From contig JADJNX010000002.1 in NCBI GenBank assembly GCA_016714125.1, forward strand, positions 186,001 to 250,000: a stretch of DNA of 64,000 bases, read 5' to 3'. A model generated the notes under the pieces. The model searched no databases, was not told where the DNA came from, and saw nothing but the letters and a program-made list of their open reading frames with translations. The position numbers and the translations under genes are program-made. This DNA comes from Ignavibacteriales bacterium. Lineage in GTDB: Bacteria > Bacteroidota > Ignavibacteria > Ignavibacteriales > Ignavibacteriaceae. Below are positions 18,862 through 30,380 of the stretch, piece by piece; position 1 is the first letter of the stretch; each line of letters opens with the position of its first letter.

Positions 18862-20192
18862 TTATCCTGTAAAACATCTTTCTGTTTTGTCCACCAGTAA
18901 TCTGGCGTATTTGTTGTTGTCGCTTAAACCGGCATTCGAAAATATTATCGAAAGCAGTTTTTTTGCTTCACTTAATGTCCTGCACTTTTCTATTGTCTCG
19001 ATACTGCTGAAAAAGTCGGAATGATCACCATCGAATATATGTTGAATGATCTTTAGACTTTCATCCTGATCGAGGGATGCAAGGAGATTCCTCTTTTGAA
19101 CAATTTTCCCCATCTGTTCATCAACTTTGGGAGGAAACTAAACTCATACCTCTGAATCGGTTCATCCTCAAAAACTTTTACAACTTCCTTGTCGTGAATC
19201 GACGGAAGGGTTGCAATTATTTGTTTTGCATCATCATCAACTTCAAATGGTTGTTTAACCTCATCATCCACCGATTCAAATTCGATTTTTTTCTTTGGTT
19301 GAGAGATCATCTCCTCCACTGAAATTGCCGCCATTTTTGGCTTCGAATTTGTAACATCTGATGAGGAACCTTTAGGTTCCACAAATTCCCGTTTTACACC
19401 ATTTCCGGTAGAAGGAGGTGTTTCCAATGCTAAATCTTTTTCATCAGGCCGGGTATCAGATATCCCGGTAACAACATCAACCTTTTTAACTTCTTTTAAT
19501 TCCGTGGGAAGTGAAGGAAGAGTTGGCGATTGTGGTTTTATTTCGCGGGTTATATCAAATTTTGAATCAAAAACCGATACTTCACTCCCCGTTAGAACAT
19601 CCTTTATTTTCCAGATACTCAACTGATCTCTGCCATTAAAATGTGGTAAGAGTTTATCGTAAGAATCCTTCAGGTCACGGGAGAGGAGAAAAAGTTTCAT
19701 ACATTCGGGATCAAGTCCTGAATAGGGTTCACCATGGTTGAAGAAGTGATTTAATGCATCAACACCGTCGGTAATGAGAGAATTATAGTTGGCAGAAAAC
19801 AATTTCTTTTGAATTTTCGACATTGTTTCATCATAACTTTCAGAGTTGAGTTTGTCTGAATTGTATAGTTTTAACAGTATGTCAATATAATATCTGAAAT
19901 AGTAAACCCTGTTTTTTAGATCCTCAAAGGAGTCTTCATTAATTGGTTTATCCTGAACAAAAAGTATCTTTTTCAGAAGGAAAAGAGGATTAAAAAGGAA
20001 ATTGAGGTTAAAAACGGCAGCTTTTTTTAATCCAATAATTATCTCATCCTTTGTAAGGAGGATGGTTTCATCACCTTCACCACCTGAATTTAGAACTTTT
20101 TCAGCCCACAAATATTTAATAAATGCAGGGTGTACTCCTGTTTTTTCCAGTTCTTCGATAGAAAATTCAGATACAACCGAGGAGGTAACCAA
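18862..20192 (-). CDS. Conserved-looking protein of unknown function, one frameshift
   Basis: About 443 residues. The first 220 are alpha-helical (ELEKTGVHPAFIKYLWAEKV, FEDLKNRVYYFRYYIDILLKLY) without signal or membrane segments. A low-complexity acidic linker of about 130 residues rich in E, D, P and S follows. A short helical C-terminal part ends the protein (DEQMGKIVQKRNLLASLDQ, then FDGDHSDFFSSIETIEKC). The frame break near 19127 is mended by one base. The TTG at 20192 is a weak start; the same frame stays open upstream and a start nearer 20245 is possible. It overlaps the obg transcription unit but I do not recognise any family. Confidence 0.6.
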
Positions 20193-20314
20193 CTCGCTGT
20201 TTAACTTAAGTAATTTTGCTGCTTTTTCTTTAAAACATTCTACTCTAATAAAAAAGGCTGCCTGATTAATTTATATTCAATCAATCTACAGCCCGTTCAC
20301 AAATATTTAATAAA

Positions 20315-21055
20315 TTAAGATAAACCTGCTTTGAGATATTCTCTATTCAGGTATGCAATGTTTGCGACCGAGATGCCTTTTGGGCACTCTGCTTCACAGG
20401 CATAGGTATTCGTGCAAGAGCCGAAACCTTCCTTGTCCATCTGGGCTATCATGTTGATCACACGTTTTTTTGCTTCAACCTTGCCTTGCGGAAGTTTTCC
20501 CAAATGGGCAACTTTAGCAGAAACAAATAACATTGCCGAGGCATTTTTACATGCAGCAACACATGCACCACATCCGATACACGCTGCGGCATCCATAGAC
20601 CACTCAGCATCGGCTTTTGGAATAGGGATCGCATTACCGTCAGGAGCTGATCCTGTGCTGGCAGAGATAAAACCACCCGCTTGAATTATTCTTTCAAATG
20701 CAGTACGGTCAGTAATCAGATCTCTTATCACAGGAAATGATTTTGCCCGCCATGGTTCAATTATTATCTGCTCACCATCCTTAAATGTTCGCATGAATAA
20801 CTGACAGGCTGTCACCTTTGGTTTGGGACCGTGAGGTCTTCCATCAATATGGAGACTGCATGTTCCACAAATACCTTCACGACAATCATGATCGAAGGCA
20901 ACAGGGTCTTCATTATTTGAGATAAGTTTTTCATTAAGAATATCAAGCATTTCCAGAAAAGAAGTGTCTTCGGCTACATTCTCAATTGTATAATCAACAA
21001 ATCTGCCTTTATCTTTGGAGTTTTTTTGACGCCAGATTTTCAATTTAAAGTTCAT
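20315..21055 (-). CDS. sdhB: Succinate dehydrogenase/fumarate reductase iron-sulfur subunit
   Basis: 246 residues, intact. The plant-type [2Fe-2S] domain carries the cysteines of CREGICGTCSLHIDG (about residue 61). The C-terminal ferredoxin domain carries CIGCGACVAACKN (about 150) and CTNTYACEAECPKG (about 212) for the [3Fe-4S] and [4Fe-4S] clusters. It passes electrons from the SdhA flavin to the cytochrome b subunit and menaquinone. The order sdhC-sdhA-sdhB and the short length fit the Bacteroidota/Chlorobi complex II with one membrane subunit. It follows sdhA after 14 nt. Confidence 0.95.
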   Translation of the reverse strand: MNFKLKIWRQKNSKDKGRFVDYTIENVAEDTSFLEMLDILNEKLISNNEDPVAFDHDCREGICGTCSLHIDGRPHGPKPKVTACQLFMRTFKDGEQIIIEPWRAKSFPVIRDLITDRTAFERIIQAGGFISASTGSAPDGNAIPIPKADAEWSMDAAACIGCGACVAACKNASAMLFVSAKVAHLGKLPQGKVEAKKRVINMIAQMDKEGFGSCTNTYACEAECPKGISVANIAYLNREYLKAGLS

Positions 21056-21069
21056 TTAGCAGCTCCTCT

Positions 21070-22905
21070 CTATTTATAGCTTCTTTGGCTGGGTTTGCAA
21101 TGTTCGAATGTCAATTCTTCTTTATGAAGTTCAGGCTCAACTCCTTCTCCTTTATATTCCCATGCGGAAACATAACTGAAGTTTTCATCGTCGCGTTTGG
21201 CTGCGTTATCCTCGGTTTGTGATTCTTCCCTGAAGTGACCGCCACATGATTCTCTTCTGTTAAGAGCATCACTTGCAAGCAACTCACCAAGTTCAAGAAA
21301 ATCTGCAACCCTTCCGGCTTTTTCGAGGGATTGATTTAACTCTTCACCCTCTCCAAGTACCCGAACATTCTTCCAGAAATCTTCTCTAAGAGCTCTAATT
21401 TCCGTGATTGCCGATTTTAATCCGGCCTCATCCCGTGACATGCCCACATAATCCCACATTATTTTGCCGAGTTTTTTGTGGTAGTGATCAACGGAATATA
21501 CTCCTTTAACGGAAAGAAGTTTTGTGATTCTGTCTTTAACTTCTTTTTCAGCTTCTTTAAATTCAGGAGCATCCGTGGTAACTTTTTTTTAAGTTCCGTG
21601 CTTCCAAGATAACCACTGACTGTTGAAGGGAGTACAAAATATCCATCAGCAAGACCCTGCATAAGAGCAGAGGCACCCAAGCGGTTTGCACCATGATCGG
21701 AGAAGTTTGCTTCCCCACCGGCAAACAGACCGGGGATAGTTGTCATTAGATTGTAATCAACCCATAATCCGCCCATTGTATAGTGGATAGCAGGATAAAT
21801 TCTCATCGGTAATTCGTAAGGATTTTCATCGGTAATCTCTTGATACATATCAAAAAGATTGCCATATTTTTCTTCAATCCTCTCCTTGCCTTGTCTCTTA
21901 ATTGCATCTGCAAAATCGAGATAAACAGCCATTTTCGAAGTCCCAACTCCTCTACCTTCATCGCATACTTGTTTAGCTGCTCTGGATGCAACATCTCTGC
22001 GGGTATCTCCTTTTTTCATGGGCACCCAAACTCTGCCGTCATTTCTTAAACTTTCTGACATGAGAGTAAGTTTTGATTGATGTTCACCACTTACAGGGAT
22101 ACATGTTGGATGAATCTGCACAAAACATGGATTTCCAAAAATGCACCTTTTTGTGTGCTCTCCAGATTGCTGTTGTGTTACAACCCTTGGCATTGGTGGA
22201 AAGGTAATAAACATTTCCGTAACCACCTGTAGCAAGTACCACTGCATCTGCGGCAAAACTTTTAATCTCACCTGTTACCATATCGCGTACGATTATGCCG
22301 CGTGATTTTCCATCCACGACTACAACATCAAGCATCTCGTGTCTGCCGTGAACTGTTACAGTACCTTCGGCAACTTGACGGGAGAGTGAACTGTAAGCTC
22401 CAAGTAGAAGTTGCTGACCGGTCTGCCCTCTTGCATAAAATGTTCTTGAAACCTGTGCGCCGCCAAAAGAACGGTTGTCAAGGTATCCGCCATATTCTCT
22501 GGCAAATGGAACACCTTGAGCCACACACTGGTCAATTATATTGTTACTAAGTTCGGCAAGGCGGTAAACATTTGCCTCACGGGCTCTGTAATCTCCACCT
22601 TTTACGGTATCATAAAACAAACGATAAACTGAATCACCGTCATTTCTGTAATTTTTTGCAGCATTAATACCTCCTTGGGCAGCAATACTGTGGGCTCTTC
22701 TGGCACTGTCCTGATAACAAAATGCAGTTACATTGTAACCCATCTCACCAAGAGTTGCAGCGGCGGCTCCGCCGGCAAGTCCTGTGCCAACAACGATAAT
22801 ATGATATTTCCTTCTGTTTGAAGGATTTACTAATTTTAAGTTAAATTTGTGGTCATACCACTTCTTTTCAATTGGTCCCGAAGGGATTTTTGAGTCTAAA
22901 GCCAT
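21070..22905 (-). CDS. sdhA: Succinate dehydrogenase/fumarate reductase flavoprotein subunit, frameshifted
   Basis: About 612 residues. The FAD-binding motif VVGTGLAGGAAAATLGEMG is at about residue 37. The covalent-FAD histidine region RRAHSIAAQGGINAAKN is near 70. The substrate-site sequences (IHPTCIP, YTMGGLWVDY, LFAGGEANFSDHGANRLG) are present. The frame is disturbed near 22145-22158 (G and T short by one each) and at the eight-T run 21583-21590 (one base short); restoring these gives continuous SdhA. It oxidises succinate or reduces fumarate at the cytoplasmic face. It starts 2 nt after the sdhC stop. Confidence 0.93.
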
Positions 22906-22907
22906 GG

Positions 22908-23573
22908 TTATTTACCTCCAATTCCGAATAAAAAATAGAGCGGAATGATCGCATATAAGAGAGGGATGATCACCGCCAGAGCAACACCGGCACCTTTTAT
23001 AACAGGAGCGTATTTTTTCCTAAAAGTCCAAAAGTCTGAAATGCACTCTGAAAACCATGGTTCAGATGCAATCCCAGCAGAATCATTGCAATTACATAAA
23101 AAATAGAATAGTAAGGCAATTTAAAAGCTTGCACCACCAGGGTGTACATATCTTCTTCACCACCAAAGCGTGCTTTTACAAAGAAATTAAAAGATGGAGG
23201 ATAAGAAAACGAGAATGACACTGCCTGTAAGAAACATCGACCTCGATGTCCATTTACTGTTGGCATTTGCATCCCGTGTTGCGTATTCAACCGGTCTGGC
23301 TGCTTTGTTTGCCAGATACAGTTTGATTCCGTAAAATATATGAAGCGCGAATCCCAAAACCAACCCAATCTCAAGGATTCTGATTACAGGATTTGTTGAC
23401 ATGAAGTGCGAGTAAGCATTAAAACTTGTTTTTGCGGCTTCAACATTTGAGTTCAGAAGCTGCAGATTACCTGCAAGATGCACTAAAAGAAATGATATCA
23501 AAAAAAGTCCCGTCAAACCAGAAACAAATTTCTGGCCAATGGAGGAGCTTAAAAACCGAAACAACCATCCCAT
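22908..23573 (-). CDS. sdhC: Succinate dehydrogenase cytochrome b subunit, frameshifted
   Basis: About 222 residues with five predicted membrane helices, the diheme type of Bacteroidota, Bacillus and Wolinella. Haem-ligand candidates are the histidines in ISFLLVHLAGN, in LGFALHIFYGIKLYL and in LLGLHLNHGFQSAF. Breaks near 23195-23210 and 23015 are short indels; after the second the protein continues as RKKYAPVIKGAGVALAVII and ends at the TAA 22908-22910. The subunit anchors SdhAB and exchanges electrons with menaquinone. The gene begins the sdhCAB operon. Confidence 0.9.
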
Positions 23574-23620
23574 TACATTGATCTCCGAAAAATTAAACTT
23601 GTCTTATACTGAGTTAAAAC

Positions 23621-23653
23621 AACAGGATCATCCATAAAATGAATGACCCTGTT
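23621..23653 (-). terminator. Probable terminator downstream of the outer-membrane protein gene
   Basis: An imperfect hairpin with AACAGG/CCTGTT base arms and ATCAT/ATGA inner arms around an AAA loop, followed on the minus strand by GTTTTAA. It separates the outer-membrane protein gene from sdhC. The rest of the 171-base gap shows nothing clear. Confidence 0.5.
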
Positions 23654-23744
23654 AATTTTTATTTGAACTCTAAAATTATTGAAATTGTGGTTATTATCAA
23701 ACCCCGAATTCTCTGTATCTCATCAAAATGATGGAGAGAAATAT

Positions 23745-25110
23745 CTATTTACCAAAATCAAATGGCATTACAAAACTAATTCTTGGCTCAATCCTCTTTT
23801 GAGGAGTGTAACCGGTTATATTGTTTTGACTGTCTCTTTCGGGTAAAAATGTCCAATGATAAACCAATGATACTATAAGGAATTTATATGGTTTGTAACC
23901 AACTTCCACATAGGCATGTGATCTTTCATCTGCGGTAAAAATCTCTGATTCAGATTGAATTCCTGATTTATCATAACCTGCATAAAGGACATAAGCACCA
24001 TCTTTTGGAGAAAGATCAGTCTTTAACTGCAAGATGCCACTGTATGGTGTTTTGTCGAGTCTTTGATAACTTCCATAAATAACTGCATAGTTTGCTACAT
24101 CAGCTCTGATTGCACCAAACCAGCCATTATCGGTTTCAGTGATCGATTCAAGTTGCATGATCTTACCGGCAGGAGCTCCACCAATAACTCTGAATCTTTC
24201 CACTTCGTAGAGAGCATCAAAATAGTTTGGAAGATATTTTCCTTCGTTAAATCTTCTTTCAAGTTTGGTAGAGAGTTTTACTATTCCCATTCCATCCAGT
24301 GAAAGCATTAAACCGGTGTTTATACCTGAACCATAGTTGGCAAGCTTTGTGTAGTTGGTATAAACAGTCAAGTTGAGCATATCGTTAGAAACGATTGGTA
24401 ACCCAAGGTCAGCTGACCATGCTGAAACAGAATTCCTCTTTTCGGTTACAATAAATTCATTATTTGCATTGTAACCACCTTTTAGTACACCGGCTTTATC
24501 GTTAAAATCACCGGCAAAAGACAAACCAACCTGGAGGTTGTTAAGTATAGGAATTTTAGCGGCACTTTCTGAGAACCTGAGAGGTCTTACAAACCCTCTG
24601 ATACCAACAATTCCACCGGCGGCGAAATCACTGAGTATGGATTCAAAACCCCATTTACCCAGATCGATATCGAGGTTTAAACCGGTTTTTCTGTTGTCAA
24701 AACTTGTGCTGTTGTTGTAGTTATAGAGCAGGTTTCCCTGTCCAAGAGTATAATAATCCATCGCTCCGATGCGGGCGTAAACATCATCGTTTTTTTTGCC
24801 ATACCGCACATAACGGATGATCGATAAAACCTGCGAAGCTGTTTTATAATTCTCATCGCGGAGTTTACCGTCAGGTGTGAATTCAAGATTTAGATCAAGT
24901 CCAACACCAAATTTTGCGAAACCGATGTCAGGGGTTAATCTGATCGCATAAGTGAGGTTTATCATTGATCCAGACCAAACCGGCTCCGCCGGAGATATTG
25001 CCTGTTCCTGCACCCGGGTAATTATTAAAATCCGGAAAATTAGTCATCTGGGCATTTACATTGGATAATGTAAATACTAAAAGGGAGAGAATAAGTATTG
25101 TTCTCTTCAT
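23745..25110 (-). CDS. Outer-membrane beta-barrel protein, one frameshift
   Basis: About 455 residues. The signal peptide (LSLLVFTLSNVNAQ) is followed by a conserved-looking mature start TNFPDFNNYPGAGTGN. Many amphipathic strands follow (YAIRLTPDIGFAKFGVGLDLNLEF, DDVYARIGAMDYYTLGQGN, GLNLDIDLGKWGFESI) up to the C-terminal RISFVMPFDFGK. Removing one T near 24955 joins VWINDKPH to YAIRLTPD. The regular barrel-strand pattern is clear, but I cannot assign a transport substrate. It is divergent from the UbiA gene and separate from sdhCAB. Confidence 0.68.
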
Positions 25111-25179
25111 TTGTTCCTCTCGTTAATTGTTTTCTTAAGTTACAAAATATTAAAAAATAACTATTTAATATATGTTTTT

Positions 25180-25187
25180 TATATTTG
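25180..25187 (+). promoter_or_regulatory. -7 element TATATTTG before the UbiA-family gene
   Basis: Exact TAnnTTTG, same as the elements before the porin operon and rnpB. It lies inside the longer reading of the UbiA gene (from ATG 25172), which argues that translation begins at ATG 25223. No TTTG is seen at the -33 distance. Confidence 0.4.
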
Positions 25188-25222
25188 CCAAAGCATTTTC
25201 TGAATCTAATTTTCTTCAATTC

Positions 25223-26062
25223 ATGAGGTTTAACCTGCTTACAATATTCAGACCGGTCAATTTTTTGATCACCTTTATCTCCGGCTTTCTGGCAGTCCTT
25301 CTCGCAGAAGGGGGCGAATTCACCCATGCTACCCTCTATTTTGGGGTACTAATTGGAAGTTCGGCAGCTCTTATTGGTTCGGGTGGTAACATCATCAACG
25401 ATATTCTTGATCAAAAAACCGATAAAATCAATCGCCCTGACAGGCCTCTACCCTCGGGTGATTTGACTTCAAAATCTGCCACACGACTCTATATTTTTTG
25501 CAAAATTTCAGGAGTATTTCTTGCCTCGATTGCCGGCATAGTTCCGGCATTAATCGCAGCTTTTTCCTCTTTTATTCTCTTTTTTTATTCCTACTCACTT
25601 AAGAGTGTTCCCCTCGCAGGAAATCTCACAGTCGCGTTTTTAACAGGACTTGTGTTCATTTTTGGTGCATCAGCGGTCAATAATTATGAAAATGCCCTCT
25701 TCCCTTTTATTTTTTCATTTTTGATTAATTTGATAAGAGAGATTGTAAAAGATATTGAGGATGTCCCCGGTGATAGTAAAACAGGTATTACCACTTTTCC
25801 GGTGGTTTTTGGAGTTCCTCTTTCAAAAAAACTCCTGACAGTTTTGATTGTTTCACTGATAATTGCAACCTTCCTTCCCTTTATATTTGAGATTTTCAAA
25901 ATTGAGTACCTGATTATCATAACATTGTCGGTTAATCCGGCACTGGTTCTCTCCCTGAAATCACTAACAAAAGCCAAAAATCAAAAAGATTATTCATCTA
26001 TCAGCAGCAACTTAAAATTTATCATGTTTCTTGGTATTTTTGCAATTTTGTTGGGTTTATGA
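25223..26062 (+). CDS. UbiA-family prenyltransferase
   Basis: About 279 residues with eight or nine membrane helices. It has both Mg-diphosphate motifs: NDILDQKTDKINRPDRPL (about residue 60) and KDIEDVPGDSKTG (about 174). The pattern is that of the UbiA subgroup related to geranylgeranylglyceryl-phosphate geranylgeranyltransferase and homogentisate/chlorophyll prenyltransferases, common in Bacteroidota and Chlorobi; the acceptor is uncertain. The start at 25223 is chosen because the -7 promoter motif overlaps the longer N-terminus and the family begins with a basic residue and LLTIFRPVN. The stop overlaps the rnhB start by 4 nt. Confidence 0.8.
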   Translation: MRFNLLTIFRPVNFLITFISGFLAVLLAEGGEFTHATLYFGVLIGSSAALIGSGGNIINDILDQKTDKINRPDRPLPSGDLTSKSATRLYIFCKISGVFLASIAGIVPALIAAFSSFILFFYSYSLKSVPLAGNLTVAFLTGLVFIFGASAVNNYENALFPFIFSFLINLIREIVKDIEDVPGDSKTGITTFPVVFGVPLSKKLLTVLIVSLIIATFLPFIFEIFKIEYLIIITLSVNPALVLSLKSLTKAKNQKDYSSISSNLKFIMFLGIFAILLGL

Positions 26063-26670
26063 AAAGTTTTGATGACCATTACAGGACGGAATTTAACACG
26101 AACTATCTTGCCGGAACTGATGAAGCGGGCAGAGGTCCACTTGCGGGACCGGTAGTTGCGGCTGCAGTCATTCTGCCTCCCGATATCAACCTTCCGGGTG
26201 TAAATGATTCAAAACAGTTAACCGATAAAAAACGGAGGGAACTGATCGACATGATTTACTCCCGTGCAATCGCTGTTAATCATGTTATTATTGAACCGGC
26301 AGAAATCGACCGGATAAATATTTTACGGGCATCACTCAAGGCAATGAAGTTATCTGTTGAGGCATTAAACTCAGTTCCGGGGGTGATTCTTGTTGATGGC
26401 AACAAACGATTTGAGACTTTAATCCCCCTTTTCCCGATTGTTAAAGGAGATTCAAAATCGTTATCGATTGCTGCCGCATCCATCGTCGCAAAAGTTGTCA
26501 GGGATGATATCATGCTCCAGTTGGCATCTGAATATCCCGGTTATGGATGGGATCACAACAAAGGCTACCCGACAAAGTCACACATAACCGCATTAAAAGA
26601 ACTTGGTCCAACCCCCTACCACCGACTTACTTTTATTGATCACCTGATTTCTCCCGGTTTGTTTGATTAA
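26059..26670 (+). CDS. rnhB: Ribonuclease HII
   Basis: 203 residues, intact. Active-site motifs: GTDEAGRGPLAGPVVAAAV (DE at about residues 19-20), VNDSKQLTDKKR, GVILVDGNK (about 112) and AAASIVAKVVRD (about 141). It nicks RNA-DNA hybrids and removes misincorporated ribonucleotides. It overlaps the upstream prenyltransferase gene by ATGA, implying translational coupling. Confidence 0.96.
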   Translation: MKSFDDHYRTEFNTNYLAGTDEAGRGPLAGPVVAAAVILPPDINLPGVNDSKQLTDKKRRELIDMIYSRAIAVNHVIIEPAEIDRINILRASLKAMKLSVEALNSVPGVILVDGNKRFETLIPLFPIVKGDSKSLSIAAASIVAKVVRDDIMLQLASEYPGYGWDHNKGYPTKSHITALKELGPTPYHRLTFIDHLISPGLFD

Positions 26671-26725
26671 ATTGTAAATTTCTTCCTAATTTCAACTGAT
26701 ATTTTTATTTTTTTTCGGAGAAGAG

Positions 26726-28151
26726 TTGGAAGAGAAATCAACAACCGGAATTCGTTCCTATGCACTCGACGCACTCAGGGGTTTTGCAATCCTGACCATG
26801 ATACTCTCAGGCAGTATCTCTTTTGGTAACCTCCCGGCGTGGATGCATCATGCACAGGTTCCACCACCACTACATAAATTTATCCCTCCATTCCCGGAAT
26901 TACCTGGGTCGATCTGGTTTTCCCTTTTTTCTATTTGCAATGGGAGCTGCATTTCCACTTGCCCTTTCAAAAAAAATAAAAGATAACAAGGTCCCCTTTA
27001 ATCTGATCCTTCAGATTTTTAAGAGGGGTTTGTTGTTATGCTTTTTTGCGATTGTAATTCAACATATTAGACCCAATGTACTCAGTGCCACCCCCGATGT
27101 CTTTACATGGCTGATTGCCCTTCTGGGATTTGCACTTCTTTTTCTCATTTTCTGGCGTTTTCCTGAGTCAATATCAAAAAATGTTGGTCTCGGCTTAAGA
27201 GCAACTGGCTGGATTGGAATAGTCCTTTTACTGGCACTGGTTACTTATCCCGATGGTTCGGGCTTCAAAATGTCACGATTTGACATAATTATCGCGGTTT
27301 TGGCGGAAGTGTCGGTTTTTGGTTCGCTTATCTGGTTGTTCACTCGCAAAAACTGGATGTTGCGACTTGGAATAATGGCGCTTGTTGTTGCAATAAGATT
27401 GTCGCATAACTCGGGTGAAGGATTTGTTAAAGACCTCGCCATGCTTCAACCTTCAGGATGGGTGGTGAATGTACATTTTTTAAAATACCTGCTAATAGTC
27501 CTCCCCGGAACAATTGCGGGTGATATTATCGTAAAAATGATGAAAACCGATAGTCAGGTAATCATCGATACATTTAACGAATATAAAGTGAATGCCACAT
27601 TTCTTGCCGTTTTTATGGTAGGATTTATCGCTTTATCACTTATTACACTCTATAACCGTTGGGTTTGGCAGGGATTTATCGGCGGAATCGCCCTCTGTAC
27701 TGCTTCATGGGTTATCCTGAGAGAGATGAAGGGTGGGTATTACGATATCCTTAAAGAAGTATTTAAGTGGGGAGTTTTTTGGTTCATTCTTGGATTTATG
27801 CTGGAACCGTTTGAGGGAGGAATCAAAAAAGACCATTCAACGATAAGTTATTACTTCCTTACTTCGGGACTTGCACTATTTTTTATAATCTTTGCATCAA
27901 TCGTCATCGACTTTTTCAGAAAAAAATCATATCTCGGTCTTCTGATCGACAGTGGACAAAACCCCATGATCGCTTATGCCGGTGGTGGAAACATCATCAC
28001 CCCAATAATCGGTATCTTCGGAATTCAAACCCTGATAAATGCATGGTTCACAACTCCATTTTTGGGATTCCTCAGAGGATTTCTTTTCACCCTCGCCCTT
28101 GCTTATGTTGTAAAACTCTTCACAAGATATAAAATCTTTTGGAGATCGTAA
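26726..28151 (+). CDS. DUF5009/HGSNAT-like multi-pass membrane acyltransferase, one frameshift
   Basis: About 475 residues, start TTG 26726 behind GGAGAAG. The N-terminal SYALDALRGFAILTMILSG motif is that of the heparan-alpha-glucosaminide N-acetyltransferase-like family (R and G of LRG), which moves an acetyl group across the membrane. About ten hydrophobic helices follow, with GSIWFPFFLFAMGAAFPLAL in the second loop region and DSGQNPMIAYAGGGN near the C-terminus, a family signature. Removing one T in the run 26918-26921 mends the frame. It probably acetylates or handles cell-wall sugars; the substrate is unknown. Confidence 0.78.
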
Positions 28152-28203
28152 AATTAGTTAAGCTCTTTACATTAAAAATGGTTTCCCTGAGATTTTGAGT
28201 TTT

Positions 28204-28250
28204 AGAAGGATAATCTTTCCGTTTCAAACGAGAGGATTATCCTTCTTTTT
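28204..28250 (+). terminator. Intrinsic terminator
   Basis: An 11-bp perfect stem GAAGGATAATC / GATTATCCTTC with partly paired inner arms, followed by TTTTT. It ends the ubiA-rnhB-acyltransferase transcript and faces dnaG. Confidence 0.85.
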
Positions 28251-28289
28251 CACAAACCAAAATAATACCTGATATTTAATACCTAATAC

Positions 28290-30191
28290 CTATCCTATCA
28301 CTGTTTTTAGTTCATCCATAATCCTCGAAATGTCCTGTTTTTCGTCGAGGTAGGTTTTTAAGTCGAGAACAAGTTCACCTATCCGTATTGAGTCACTGGT
28401 ATTGGAAATTTCCTTGTGGATCTCTTTCAACATTTCATCAATTCGCAGAAGTCTGAATTTTTTTACGGCATCAATTGTATAAAGAGATAATGTTGCTTCG
28501 GTACTGCTTGGGAGCAAATCATCAAGCTGTTCACTTATTTTATGTTTGTCCATCACCAGATCGAGGATATAGTTTTGTTCCTCGACCGAATAATGATCTT
28601 TCAGGTTATTGACGGTTGGAATTGTGCCTGAATCGAGTTCTTCAAACACCTTTTCAGCAATTCCATAATGAATTGGGAGAGTGTATTCCTCCGGTCTTAT
28701 AAACTGAAAAATAAACCTTACAACTTTTTCATCTCCCTCAAACATCAGTTTTATTATTTCAATCTCGTTGAGTTGAAATGCTGAAAGAGGGTTTCGCTCA
28801 ATTGTTTGTTTGGCAACAACAGGAGTCCTGGTAGTTTGAACAGCCGTTTCCTGCGGAGTTGGCCTCTCCCTGAGTTCAAGGGCTCTTGTCTCAATCTCCT
28901 TCTCCCTGAACTTCTCAATATCTTCTTCGAGTACTTTTTCTCTTAGCTTAAATTTTTCGGCAATCGCTTTTTGGAAAAGAGTCCTTTTTAGGGCATCAGG
29001 AATTAATGCCACGGGACGCAGCATCTCTTTTACAGCTTCAGTCATTTTATCAGGATTTTGGAAATAGCCTCCCCGCTCAAATACCAGATATTGGTAATCG
29101 ATAAATTCTCTGGCATTTTTTACATATTCAAGGAATTCTTTTGCCCCGTGTTTGTGGACAAATGAATCGGGATCCTCTCCCTCCGGTAGTGTCATAATCT
29201 TTAAATTCAGATTATGTTTCATCACTATCTCGATGCTCCGCATGGCAGCTTTATAGCCTGCGGCATCTGAATCAAAAAGCAGATAAAAATTCTTTGTATA
29301 ACTTGACAATAGTTTAACCTGGTCATCGGTCAAAGCTGTACCCGAAACGGCAGCAATATTTTTGATCCCGTGTTGATAAAGGGAAATTACATCAAGATAT
29401 CCCTCAACAACTATTACATAATCCTCTTTCCTTATTTCATCTTTGGAATGGGACAATCCATATAAAACTTTGGATTTGTTATAAATTGGACTTTCAGGCG
29501 AATTGATATATTTACCCGTATCAGTCCGTTTTTCAAGAATTCTGCCACCGGCTCCTATCTCCCTTCCATGATGGGAAAAGATCGGGAAAATTAATCTGCC
29601 GGCAAATCTTTCATAAATTTTACCTTCACTTACCCCGAGAAAACCAAGCTCGATTGCTTTCTTCTCGTCATAACCACCCTTTTTGTAGAATTCAATCAGT
29701 TTCCCTCTTACTCCGCCGCCATAACCGATTCCAAAATTCTGAATTGAGGAATCGTTTATGTTACGATTCTTCAGATATTCGAGAATATGTTTATTAACAC
29801 TGTTTTTTGTCAGGTTCTCTGCGAAATAATGGATTGTGGCTTTTGTGATGTCGAAATATTCTTCAAATTTTTTCTGTTCCTCCTGTCCCCTTTCATCCCT
29901 GGCGGGAAGATCTACTCCATATTCCCGTGCAAGTTCTTTCACCGAATCAAAAAAGGAGAGATTGTTATATTCCATCAAAAACTTAATCGCATTTCCTCCT
30001 TTGTGGCAACCAAAACAGTAAAAAATCTGTTTTTTTGCATTTACGGAGAATGAGGGAGTCTTTTCATTGTGGAAGGGACATAATCCTTTGTAGTTTATCC
30101 CCGTTTTTCTTAAACGGACATACTTCGAGACCACATCCACGATGTCGGCTGCTTGAATAATTTCTTGTATTTTGTCTTCGGGAATATTCAT
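28290..30191 (-). CDS. dnaG: DNA primase DnaG
   Basis: 633 residues, intact. The CHC2 zinc finger is at about residues 38-64 (CPFHNEKTPSF and FYCFGCHKGGN). The catalytic core has GAGGRILEKR and the TOPRIM motifs VVEGYLDVI (about 257) and LLFDSDAAG (about 305). A C-terminal helicase-binding region extends to the end. It makes RNA primers at the replication fork. It is one of the clearest full-length genes here and was not affected by the indels seen elsewhere. Confidence 0.97.
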   Translation of the reverse strand: MNIPEDKIQEIIQAADIVDVVSKYVRLRKTGINYKGLCPFHNEKTPSFSVNAKKQIFYCFGCHKGGNAIKFLMEYNNLSFFDSVKELAREYGVDLPARDERGQEEQKKFEEYFDITKATIHYFAENLTKNSVNKHILEYLKNRNINDSSIQNFGIGYGGGVRGKLIEFYKKGGYDEKKAIELGFLGVSEGKIYERFAGRLIFPIFSHHGREIGAGGRILEKRTDTGKYINSPESPIYNKSKVLYGLSHSKDEIRKEDYVIVVEGYLDVISLYQHGIKNIAAVSGTALTDDQVKLLSSYTKNFYLLFDSDAAGYKAAMRSIEIVMKHNLNLKIMTLPEGEDPDSFVHKHGAKEFLEYVKNAREFIDYQYLVFERGGYFQNPDKMTEAVKEMLRPVALIPDALKRTLFQKAIAEKFKLREKVLEEDIEKFREKEIETRALELRERPTPQETAVQTTRTPVVAKQTIERNPLSAFQLNEIEIIKLMFEGDEKVVRFIFQFIRPEEYTLPIHYGIAEKVFEELDSGTIPTVNNLKDHYSVEEQNYILDLVMDKHKISEQLDDLLPSSTEATLSLYTIDAVKKFRLLRIDEMLKEIHKEISNTSDSIRIGELVLDLKTYLDEKQDISRIMDELKTVIG

Positions 30192-30380
30192 CTTATTGGG
30201 AGATGAGAAACAGGTTTAAATAGAAGAATCAACATCTTTTTACGATGTGATCCATCTTGACCTGTGGCTCAACCTGAACTTTCTTCATTGATTTTAAGTT
30301 TAGTTACAAAAATAACCTCTTGCAAAGATATATTTAAATTTAATTTTTGAATCTTTTAATTTCTTACATACAACTTCAAT